The notes under the pieces were generated by a model. That model did not search any database and had not been told where the DNA came from. It saw nothing but the letters and a program-made list of their open reading frames with translations. A stretch of DNA of 8,819 bases from SIG480 sp045595605 (lineage in GTDB: Bacteria > Bacillota > Clostridia > Oscillospirales > JAAYXM01): positions 1-8,819 of the forward strand of contig JAZOAS010000049.1 in assembly GCA_045595605.1 (NCBI GenBank), in the 5' to 3' direction. A program made the position numbers and the translations under genes. Of this stretch, positions 1-5,476 are shown piece after piece (within the stretch, counting starts at the first letter, position 1; each line of letters opens with the position of its first letter).

Positions 1-1322
1 TTTGCACAGAATTCGCGGATTTCGGAAATCTCACGGTCACGGTAAACACACTCGCCGTTTTTGAAAAGCTGTTCGTGAAGCGGGCGGGCAGTAAAGTTTT
101 CAATCGTCTTTCTCTTCCATGTATGGTTCGGGTCGAAAAGCTCATACGGCTTTCCACTCTCAATCGTCTCATCAGCAAGAGTTATGACATCCGCCATAGC
201 CTTTCCGCTCTCGTTATCGATAAGTCTCCAGAGCTTCTTAAAGCCCGGAGTCGTAATCTTCTCTACATTTTCCGAAAGCTTTATCTTCGGGATAATTTCG
301 CCGTTGTCCTCAACAGCCGCAAGCTTATATACACCGCCGAAAACAGGCTCACTGCGGGAGGTTATGAGCCTCTCACCTACTCCAAAAATATCAATCTGCG
401 CACCCTGCATGATGATATCACGGATGATATATTCATCAAGCGCATTTGACGCGATAATCTTACAGTCAGAAAATCCTGCATCGTCGAGCATCTTTCTTGC
501 CTTCTGAGAGAGGTATGTTATGTCACCGCTGTCGATTCGGATGCTCTTCGGGCGGTAACCGTTGGGAACAAGCTCTTCGTTAAAGACCTCTATCGCATTC
601 GGAACACCTGATTTCAGAACATTATATGTGTCCACAAGAAGCGAGCATGAATCAGGGTAGGTTTTTGCATAGGTTCTGAAAGCCTCAATCTCCGTCGGGA
701 ACATCTGAACCCAGCTGTGAGCCATTGTTCCTGTTGCAGGGATGCCGTAGTCGCGCTCGGAAATTGTGCAGGCAGTACCGACACAGCCTCCGATGTAAGC
801 TGCGCGCGCACCGTAAATCGCACCGTCATAGCCCTGAGCACGGCGCGAGCCGAACTCCATAACAGGTCTTCCCTGCGCCGCGCGGCAAATTCGGTTTGAC
901 TTTGTCGCAATAAGGCTCTGGTGGTTTATCGTAAGAAGCACCATAGTCTCAATAAGCTGAGCTTCTATTGCCTTTGCGCGTACCGTAACTATCGGCTCGC
1001 CCGGGAAAATCGGAGTTCCCTCAGCAACTGCCCATACATCGCCCGTGAACTTGAAATTGCGGAGATAGTCGAGAAACTCCTCATTGAACATTCCCTTTCC
1101 GCGGAGGAATTCGATATCCTCATCATCAAAGGAAAGCTCGCGGAGATATTCGACAAGCTGCTCAACACCCGCCATAATAGCATATCCGCCACCGTCGGGA
1201 ATGTTGCGGAAGAACATGTCAAAATATGTAATTCTGTCCTTCATTCCGTTTTCGAAGTATCCCTTCGCCATGGTGAGCTCATAAAAGTCCATAAGCATTG
1301 TGAGATTCATATTACGCTTCAT
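1..1322 (-). CDS. pncB: Nicotinate phosphoribosyltransferase, 3' end cut by window edge
   Basis: This cytoplasmic enzyme makes nicotinate mononucleotide from nicotinate and PRPP, with ATP, in NAD salvage (Preiss-Handler pathway). 440 codons are visible; the family is usually about 470-490 residues, so only the C-terminal end is missing. Seen in order: the N-terminal DFYELTMAKGYF (12-23), a FPGEP segment (106-110), INHQSLIATK (132-141), EFGSRRAQG (156-164), GTMAHSWVQMF (198-208) with the histidine expected to be autophosphorylated (H202), LLVDTYN (228-234), IRIDSGD (261-267) and FGVGERLITS (313-322). Together these identify the family firmly. The ATG at 1322 is chosen because AGGGG lies 9 nt upstream; a second in-frame ATG at 1310 (residue 5) is possible. 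The gene is transcribed away from the ECF cluster. Nothing looks broken. The reaction is known from the family; the substrate is not tested here. Confidence 0.95.
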   Translation of the reverse strand, partial: MKRNMNLTMLMDFYELTMAKGYFENGMKDRITYFDMFFRNIPDGGGYAIMAGVEQLVEYLRELSFDDEDIEFLRGKGMFNEEFLDYLRNFKFTGDVWAVAEGTPIFPGEPIVTVRAKAIEAQLIETMVLLTINHQSLIATKSNRICRAAQGRPVMEFGSRRAQGYDGAIYGARAAYIGGCVGTACTISERDYGIPATGTMAHSWVQMFPTEIEAFRTYAKTYPDSCSLLVDTYNVLKSGVPNAIEVFNEELVPNGYRPKSIRIDSGDITYLSQKARKMLDDAGFSDCKIIASNALDEYIIRDIIMQGAQIDIFGVGERLITSRSEPVFGGVYKLAAVEDNGEIIPKIKLSENVEKITTPGFKKLWRLIDNESGKAMADVITLADETIESGKPYELFDPNHTWKRKTIENFTARPLHEQLFKNGECVYRDREISEIREFCA

Positions 1323-1353
1323 TTTTCATTACCCCTAAAAATTTATTGTAAAT

Positions 1354-1382
1354 ATTTTACCACCATAAAACGCTTTTAGCAA
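1354..1382 (-). promoter_or_regulatory. Putative sigma-A promoter of pncB
   Basis: On the minus strand TTGCTA (1382-1377) and TAAAAT (1359-1354) are separated by exactly 17 bp, about 30 nt before the pncB start codon. The spacing and box quality fit a housekeeping promoter. No obvious NiaR-type operator was recognised by eye. The transcription start is inferred, not seen. Confidence 0.6.
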
Positions 1383-1430
1383 TAATTTATAGAAAATTTT
1401 TCCTCAAAACCGCGCTTTATTATAAATAAA

Positions 1431-1449
1431 ATATCCCCCCTACGGGCTT
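1431..1449. promoter_or_regulatory. Candidate CsoR-family operator
   Basis: The segment ATATCCCCCCTACGGGCTT has the build of CsoR-type operators: a C-tract, a central TA, and a G-tract, flanked by an AT-rich half-site. From memory it resembles the copZA box of Bacillus subtilis (C- and G-runs around GTA/TAC). It abuts and slightly overlaps the -35 box of the S-component promoter, and the third gene of that cluster encodes a CsoR-family repressor. Autoregulation of the cluster is therefore likely. The right half-site is imperfect (CTT rather than a clean TAT), which lowers confidence. The assignment is inference from motif and context. Confidence 0.5.
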
Positions 1450-1476
1450 GCAAAGGGTGTAAAAAGCGGGTAGAAT
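1448..1476 (+). promoter_or_regulatory. Putative promoter of the ECF S-component cluster
   Basis: TTGCAA (1448-1453) and TAGAAT (1471-1476) are 17 bp apart and lie about 30 nt before the ATG at 1508. The -35 box overlaps the end of the candidate CsoR operator, a placement that would let a bound repressor block RNA polymerase. Confidence 0.65.
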
Positions 1477-1507
1477 GTTACTTGTTTAAAATGAAAGGAT
1501 GTTTTTG

Positions 1508-2032
1508 ATGAACTCTACAAAAAAGCTTTGCCTTGCTGCGATATGCGCCGTTCTCTGTTATGTTCTCCCGCTTGCATTTCACACATTCGGAATAGGACCG
1601 ATGTTTTCGCCGATGCATTTCCCCGTACTTCTCGCGGGAATTTTGTGCGGTCCTGTCTATGGAGCTTTCTGCGGGCTCGTCGGACCGATTATTTCAAGTC
1701 TCCTTTCCGGTATGCCGGGGCCTGCAATGCTTATCAGCATGATTCCCGAGCTTATGGTTTACGGGCTTGTTACAGGTGTTTTATTTAACGCCCTTCGCAC
1801 AAAGAATATTCTTTTGAAAACATACATTTCACTCATCCCCGCGATGCTTGCAGGCAGAATTGTCGGCGGTGTTGTCAACGCGTGCATATACATCACAAAC
1901 GCCGATACATATTCTCTTGCAATCTGGGCTACATCATATATAGTTTCTTCTCTTCCCGGAATCATTGCCCAGCTTGTTATTTTACCCACAATCGTTGTAA
2001 TTCTCAGGAAAACAGGTGTTTTTGATGAATAA
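1508..2032 (+). CDS. ECF transporter S component (vitamin-type substrate-binding membrane protein)
   Basis: A 174-residue hydrophobic protein with about six membrane segments (roughly 6-24, 36-51, 52-68, 75-96, 104-124, 140-165), the size and topology of the substrate-capturing S subunit of energy-coupling factor transporters. The run MHFPVLLAGILCGPVYGAF (36-54) followed by LLSGMP (65-70) and PELMVYGLVTG (80-90) resembles, from memory, the COG4684-type S components, some of which have been predicted to carry pantothenate. The substrate cannot be decided from the sequence. No EcfA or EcfT genes are nearby, so it would use a shared module encoded elsewhere (group II ECF). The ATG at 1508 is preferred over that at 1499 because AAAGGA sits 8 nt upstream. 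The stop overlaps the methyltransferase start by 8 nt, indicating translational coupling. Niacin is an alternative substrate, suggested only by the divergent pncB. Confidence 0.8.
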   Translation: MNSTKKLCLAAICAVLCYVLPLAFHTFGIGPMFSPMHFPVLLAGILCGPVYGAFCGLVGPIISSLLSGMPGPAMLISMIPELMVYGLVTGVLFNALRTKNILLKTYISLIPAMLAGRIVGGVVNACIYITNADTYSLAIWATSYIVSSLPGIIAQLVILPTIVVILRKTGVFDE

Positions 2033-2606
2033 ACAGGACATAATCAGCTTTTTTGATTCCTGTGCCCCCACATGGGATGCGGAAATGATAAAAAGCGATG
2101 AGATTATTGAAGATATTTTAAACCGCGCGAATATTCGCGCAAATACGCGCGTTCTTGATGTCGCCTGCGGAACGGGCGTACTCTTCCCGTACTATACTGC
2201 ACGAGGCGCAGATGTGACCGGAATCGATATTTCGCCCGAAATGGTGAAGATTGCAAGAGGAAATTTCCCCGATATTGAAACGCTCTGTGCTGATGCTGCT
2301 GAAATTTCTTTTGACGAGGGTTTTGACGCGGTTATGGTGTATAACGCGTTTCCTCACTTTCCAAATCCCCGCGATGCTATCCGCGCGCTGTCAGGACATC
2401 TGAAACCGGGCGGAGTTCTTACCGTCGCTCACGGTATGGGGCGCGATATGATTAACCGCCACCACGAGGGTAAAGCAAGCAAGGTTTCAATCGGGCTTAT
2501 GGCAGCATCAGAGCTTGCGGAAATCTTTAATGAGTTTTTGGATGTAACCACTGTCATCGACAAAGCTGACAGATATATCGTAAGCGGTATTTGCAAAAAG
2601 TCTTGA
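2025..2606 (+). CDS. Class I SAM-dependent methyltransferase (UbiE/Methyltransf_11 type)
   Basis: A 193-residue soluble protein with one Rossmann-type methyltransferase domain. Visible are motif I VLDVACGTG (43-51), the ribose-binding acidic loop GIDISPEM (66-73, D68), a motif III acidic site CADAAE (88-93), motif IV DAVMVYNAFPHF (101-112) and the post-motif LKPGG (126-130). The C-terminal part carries an unusual AHGMGRDMINRHHEG stretch (135-149) with neighbouring histidines, which may bind substrate or a metal. The arsenite methyltransferase cysteine pattern is absent. The acceptor is unknown. The start chosen is ATG 2025, which overlaps the S-component stop; an upstream in-frame GTG at 2016 is possible. 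Only a weak CAGGTG precedes it, so translation probably depends on coupling. Its place between a transporter subunit and a metal sensor suggests it modifies a transported cofactor, a metal ligand or a metal(loid), but this is inference. Confidence 0.85.
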   Translation: MNKQDIISFFDSCAPTWDAEMIKSDEIIEDILNRANIRANTRVLDVACGTGVLFPYYTARGADVTGIDISPEMVKIARGNFPDIETLCADAAEISFDEGFDAVMVYNAFPHFPNPRDAIRALSGHLKPGGVLTVAHGMGRDMINRHHEGKASKVSIGLMAASELAEIFNEFLDVTTVIDKADRYIVSGICKKS

Positions 2607-2619
2607 AATGCGCTATAAT
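2591..2619 (+). promoter_or_regulatory. Putative internal promoter for the CsoR-family gene
   Basis: TTGCAA (2591-2596) within the last codons of the methyltransferase gene and a perfect TATAAT (2614-2619) just after it are separated by exactly 17 bp, about 30 nt before the csoR-like ATG. No C6/G-rich operator is seen next to it. It would supply repressor even when the upstream promoter is shut. Confidence 0.6.
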
Positions 2620-2650
2620 AAGATCGGACTTTCAAAAAAGGAGGTGCGCT

Positions 2651-2929
2651 ATGGGACATCATCACCACCACTCGCCCGAGGAGAAAAAGCGTCAGATCAA
2701 CCGCATTTCCCGCGCAATCGGGCATTTGAACCATGTCAAAAAAATGATAGAGTCTGACGAGGACTGCGCGGATGTGCTCAACCAGCTCTCCGCTGTCCGC
2801 AGCGCAATCTCAGGTCTCGGCAAAGAGATTATAAACGAGCATATCACCCACTGCATCGCCCACGCAATAGAGGACGGGGATGAAAGCGCACTTGAAGAAT
2901 TTAAGAAATCAATTGAAAAGTTTATGTAA
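2651..2929 (+). CDS. CsoR/FrmR-family metal-sensing transcriptional repressor with N-terminal His cluster
   Basis: A 92-residue all-helical DUF156 repressor. In this family, binding of a metal or reactive compound at the four-helix tetramer releases DNA. Seen: the characteristic RINRIxRAIGHLNHVKKMIE-like helix (about 15-34), C39 in DEDCADVL, then H64 and C68 in NEHITHC. The Cys-x24-His-x3-Cys spacing is exactly that of the Cu(I) sensor CsoR (C36/H61/C65 in Mycobacterium tuberculosis). H67 next to C68 is an added potential ligand. The N-terminus reads M-G-H5-S, unlike typical CsoR and more like the His-rich N-termini of Ni/Co sensors (RcnR, InrS), so copper is favoured but nickel, cobalt or zinc remain possible. 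A strong AAGGAGG lies 6 nt before the ATG. No copper ATPase or chaperone gene is adjacent; the likely targets are the two genes before it and itself. Confidence 0.9.
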   Translation: MGHHHHHSPEEKKRQINRISRAIGHLNHVKKMIESDEDCADVLNQLSAVRSAISGLGKEIINEHITHCIAHAIEDGDESALEEFKKSIEKFM

Positions 2930-2933
2930 ATAA

Positions 2934-2965
2934 AAAAACCGTATGCCGTGTGGCATACGGTTTTT
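2934..2965. terminator. Bidirectional intrinsic terminator
   Basis: CCGTATGCC (2939-2947), a GTGT loop and GGCATACGG (2952-2960) form a perfect 9-bp stem, extended by A5/T5 pairing to 2934-2965. A T-tract follows on the plus strand and an A-tract precedes it, so it can end both the csoR transcript and the converging kduD transcript, whose stop lies 11 bp to the right. Confidence 0.92.
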
Positions 2966-2975
2966 ATTTTTAAGT

Positions 2976-3773
2976 TTACGGCTGTTTGCCGATGTAAGCA
3001 AGGATACCACCGTCAACATAGAGAACATGACCGTTGACGAAGTTCGAAGCATCAGATGCAAGGAATACTGCAGGTCCTACAAGGTCCTCAGGATCGCCCC
3101 AGCGAGCTGCCGGAGTCTTTGCAATGATGAACTGGTCAAACGGATGACGGCTGCCGTCCGGCTGCTTCTCGCGGAGCGGAGCAGTCTGCGGAGTTGCAAT
3201 GTAACCCGGACCGATACCGTTACACTGAATGTTGAATTCACCGTACTCAGAGCAGATGTTGCGTGTAAGCATCTTGAGACCGCCCTTAGCAGCAGCGTAA
3301 GCAGAAACTGTCTCACGGCCGAGCTCGCTCATCATTGAACAGATGTTGATAATCTTGCCGTGACCCTTCTTGATCATAGACGGGATAACAGCCTTTGAAA
3401 CGATGAACGGAGCGTTGAGGTCAACATCGATAACCTTGCGGAAATCTTCTGCGCTCATATCGCACATCGGGATACGCTTGATGATACCTGCGTTGTTAAC
3501 GAGGATGTCGATAACGCCGACTTCCTTCTCAATCTTTGCAACGAGCTCATTAACTGCAGCTTCGTTTGTAACGTCGCAAACATAACCCTTTGCATCAATA
3601 CCGTCAGCCTTGTAAGATGCGATGCCACGATCTACGAGTTCCTGGTTGATGTCGTTGAAAACGATCTTTGCGCCTGCTTCTGCAAAGCCCTTTGCAATAG
3701 CATAGCCGATACCGTAGGAAGCACCTGTTACGAGAGCAACCTTACCTGTGAGGTCAAAACTTACTTTACTCAT
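2976..3773 (-). CDS. kduD: 2-dehydro-3-deoxy-D-gluconate 5-dehydrogenase (KduD-type SDR)
   Basis: A 265-residue classical short-chain dehydrogenase. It is expected to reduce 2,5-diketo-3-deoxygluconate, the product of KduI, to 2-keto-3-deoxygluconate with NADH in the cytoplasm. Seen: the cofactor loop TGASYGIG (16-23), D41 after the second strand favouring NAD(H), NNAG (93-96), catalytic S146, and Y159-x3-K163 in SAYAAAKGG. The segments IIKRIPMCDMSAEDF and RHPFDQFIIAKTPAARWGDPEDL are typical of the KduD/gluconate 5-dehydrogenase group. It starts 1 nt after the kduI stop, with AAGGAG inside the end of kduI, so the two are one operon. Gluconate 5-dehydrogenase activity is the main alternative, but the KduI partner argues for the uronate pathway. 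It ends at the shared terminator. Confidence 0.93.
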   Translation of the reverse strand: MSKVSFDLTGKVALVTGASYGIGYAIAKGFAEAGAKIVFNDINQELVDRGIASYKADGIDAKGYVCDVTNEAAVNELVAKIEKEVGVIDILVNNAGIIKRIPMCDMSAEDFRKVIDVDLNAPFIVSKAVIPSMIKKGHGKIINICSMMSELGRETVSAYAAAKGGLKMLTRNICSEYGEFNIQCNGIGPGYIATPQTAPLREKQPDGSRHPFDQFIIAKTPAARWGDPEDLVGPAVFLASDASNFVNGHVLYVDGGILAYIGKQP

Positions 3774-3774
3774 T

Positions 3775-5400
3775 TTAGAACAACTCCTTCATTCCGACAT
3801 GGTCCATGTCTGTAAATTCCTGATTTTCGCCGCACATTGCCCAGATGAAGGAATATGCGCGAGTACCAACACCTGAGTGGATAGACCAGCTCGGGCTGAT
3901 AACAGCTTCTTCATTTCTCATAACGATATGACGTGTCTCGTTCGGCTCGCCCATCATATGGAATACAACATCGTCTTCCTGCATATCGAGGTAGAGATAA
4001 ACTTCCATACGGCGGTCATGAGTATGGCAGGGCATTGTGTTCCAGCTTGAACCGGGCTCAAGGTTTGTGAGACCCATTGAGAGCTGGCAGCTCTGCATAA
4101 CTTCCGGATGGATGTACTGGTTGATAACGCGCTTGTTGCACTCTTCAGTTGAACCGCACGGAACCTTCTTTGCCTTTGTAATATCGATCTTGACTGTCGG
4201 GTACTCCTTGTGAGCCGGGCAGGAAGAGATATAGAACTTCGGCGGGTTCTCTGAATCTACGCACTTGAAGACAATGTCCTTGTTTCCGCGACCGATGTAG
4301 ATACCGTCACGCGGGTTCATCTCGTACTCTGTACCGTCGATTTCGATGATACCGGGGCCACCGATGTTGATGCAGCCCATCTCACGGCGCTCGAGGAAGT
4401 AGTCAGCAGCAAGTTCCTTGCCAGCTGAGAGCTTGAGTGACTGATAAACAGGCATAGCTCCTGCTGTGATGATTCTGTCGATATGGCTGTAAACCATACG
4501 GATATTGTCCTTTGTAAAGAGCTTTGAAATGTGGAACTCTTCACGAAGGCGCTCTGTTGTGTAGTGCTTCATGTCGCGCGGGTTAGATGCGTTTCTGATT
4601 TCCATTTTACTTAAATCCTCCTTAATATATTTTCCGTAAACTTCGATTTCCGAAAGTGCCGCCCATGAAAGCGGGTAGGAAACCTGCTTAAAGTTTGTGA
4701 GTTTGATTTTCTTTGTGGTAACAGGCTCAGGGAGAATAAGCTCCTGACCCTCACCCGTCATATCGAACTCCGCAGTAGCACGGCTGCCGTCTGAGAATTC
4801 GACATCAATGTTCTTCCAGTATGTATCGTGCGGGAAGTCTGCGCGAAGGTAGAAAACAACCTTTTCAACCGAAACTTCAGCACCGAAATCGAGAACATAC
4901 TCAAGGTCCTCTCTTGCGCCACCCGCCCATGAGTGATACGGGTACGGACCGTGACCTGCAGTTTCGTGAACTCCGTCAATCGCGTTGCGCTCGAAGAACG
5001 ATGGATCGTCACGCGTTACGAAGTTTGCGCTCGCGTGCGGGAAGTATTTTTTCTGCCAGCGCATATCATACGGGTTGAGAGCGATGTTTCTAACGCCATA
5101 TGCTTCCTCGTCCGTTGCTTCACGGACCTTTATGGTGTGAGCATTTCCTGCAAAGGTCTCCGCCGAGTACATTATTGAAAAAGCCTTTGACGGAATTTCA
5201 TATTCAAACTTACCCTGCGGGTTGAATATGGTGACTTCTCCGAGAACATCGTCGAGAGAGATAGTCAAAAACTCACACAATGTTGACGAAACAACTATCT
5301 TATCACCTTCGGAGAATTCGCCGTTATAAACGGTGTCGATTTCTCTGGCGGAGTGAGAAAAGAGCTCTTCGCCATTCTTGTTAAGTATTTTTAAATCCAT
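3775..5400 (-). CDS. kduI: 5-keto-4-deoxyuronate isomerase (KduI) with N-terminal beta-sandwich fusion
   Basis: KduI isomerises 5-keto-4-deoxyuronate, from unsaturated uronates of pectin, alginate or glycosaminoglycans, to 2,5-diketo-3-deoxygluconate. The ORF is 541 residues, about twice the family length (E. coli KduI 278). Residues 266-541 are a complete KduI: the Zn ligands H459, H461, E466 (CHTHDRRME) and H508 (SIHSG) correspond to E. coli H196, H198, E203 and H245 with constant offset. Residues 1-265 have no signal peptide; about 105-256 look like a discoidin/F5-8C-type sandwich (NAIDG at 139-143, HGPYPYHSWAGG 150-161, LDFGAEVSVEKVVFYLRADFPHD 170-192, ALSEIEVYG 248-256), with roughly 1-95 possibly another beta domain. 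The ATG at 5400 has GGAGG 5 nt upstream. An internal ribosome site and ATG lie exactly at the domain junction (4605). Whether one or two proteins are made is unknown. KduI function is firm; the role of the N-terminal part is unknown. Confidence 0.92.
   Translation of the reverse strand: MDLKILNKNGEELFSHSAREIDTVYNGEFSEGDKIVVSSTLCEFLTISLDDVLGEVTIFNPQGKFEYEIPSKAFSIMYSAETFAGNAHTIKVREATDEEAYGVRNIALNPYDMRWQKKYFPHASANFVTRDDPSFFERNAIDGVHETAGHGPYPYHSWAGGAREDLEYVLDFGAEVSVEKVVFYLRADFPHDTYWKNIDVEFSDGSRATAEFDMTGEGQELILPEPVTTKKIKLTNFKQVSYPLSWAALSEIEVYGKYIKEDLSKMEIRNASNPRDMKHYTTERLREEFHISKLFTKDNIRMVYSHIDRIITAGAMPVYQSLKLSAGKELAADYFLERREMGCINIGGPGIIEIDGTEYEMNPRDGIYIGRGNKDIVFKCVDSENPPKFYISSCPAHKEYPTVKIDITKAKKVPCGSTEECNKRVINQYIHPEVMQSCQLSMGLTNLEPGSSWNTMPCHTHDRRMEVYLYLDMQEDDVVFHMMGEPNETRHIVMRNEEAVISPSWSIHSGVGTRAYSFIWAMCGENQEFTDMDHVGMKELF
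4603..4623 (-). promoter_or_regulatory. Internal Shine-Dalgarno and in-frame ATG for free KduI
   Basis: On the minus strand AAGGAGG (4623-4617) precedes an in-frame ATG (4605-4603) by 11 nt. Translation from it gives a 276-residue protein beginning MEIRNASNPRD, a normal KduI N-terminus and length. The spacing is slightly long, but kduD next door uses a 10-nt gap. The site falls within codons for KEDLSKM. It may be active (two products) or a relic of a separate upstream gene whose stop codon was lost. Confidence 0.65.
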
Positions 5401-5431
5401 GGCCGCCTCCTTGTTTTTATAGCTATTGTAT

Positions 5432-5460
5432 ATTATAACACCTTATTTTTAAAAAATCTA
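5432..5460 (-). promoter_or_regulatory. Putative kduI-kduD promoter
   Basis: A perfect TATAAT (5437-5432) lies 17 bp from a weak -35 TAGATT (5460-5455), giving a short leader before the ATG at 5400. A weak -35 with a perfect -10 and an embedded repeat suggests a regulated promoter. It lies between the stop of the last peptidase gene and kduI, so the kdu genes need not depend on the peptidase transcript, although no terminator is seen between them. Confidence 0.6.
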
Positions 5461-5476
5461 CCTTATTTTTACAAAA
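5440..5476. repeat. 17-bp direct repeat with 20-bp period, candidate operator pair
   Basis: ACCTTATTTTTAAAAAA (5440-5456) recurs as ACCTTATTTTTACAAAA (5460-5476) with one mismatch, exactly 20 bp apart, about two helical turns. One copy lies between the -35 and -10 of the kduI promoter and the other just upstream of the -35, overlapping the last codons of the peptidase gene. This placement suits cooperative binding of a repressor on one face of DNA. The binding protein is unknown; AT-rich composition is the main reason for caution. Confidence 0.5.

Noticed and set aside
614..1379. Several 60-150-codon open frames on both strands across the left edge region
   Set aside because: They overlap the pncB reading frame, which carries continuous family motifs; the alternatives show no recognisable protein features.
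1417..1431. TTTAT/ATAAA inverted repeat in the divergent intergenic region
   Set aside because: It is short and AT-only, likely chance in an AT-rich spacer; the neighbouring C/G-tract is the more credible operator.
2651..2674. The M-G-H5-S sequence as an affinity-tag or vector artefact
   Set aside because: It is followed directly by a native CsoR-family sequence with its own ribosome site, promoter and terminator in chromosomal context, and His-rich N-termini are natural in this family.
3077..3316. Open frames overlapping kduD, kduI and the peptidases on both strands
   Set aside because: These are shadow frames with arginine/serine-rich, low-complexity translations and no ribosome sites; the main frames have full catalytic motifs.
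4598..4630. A frameshift between the N-terminal domain and KduI
   Set aside because: The frame is continuous through the junction (KEDLSKMEIRN) with no sign of a shifted frame; a lost stop codon remains possible and is covered in the findings.
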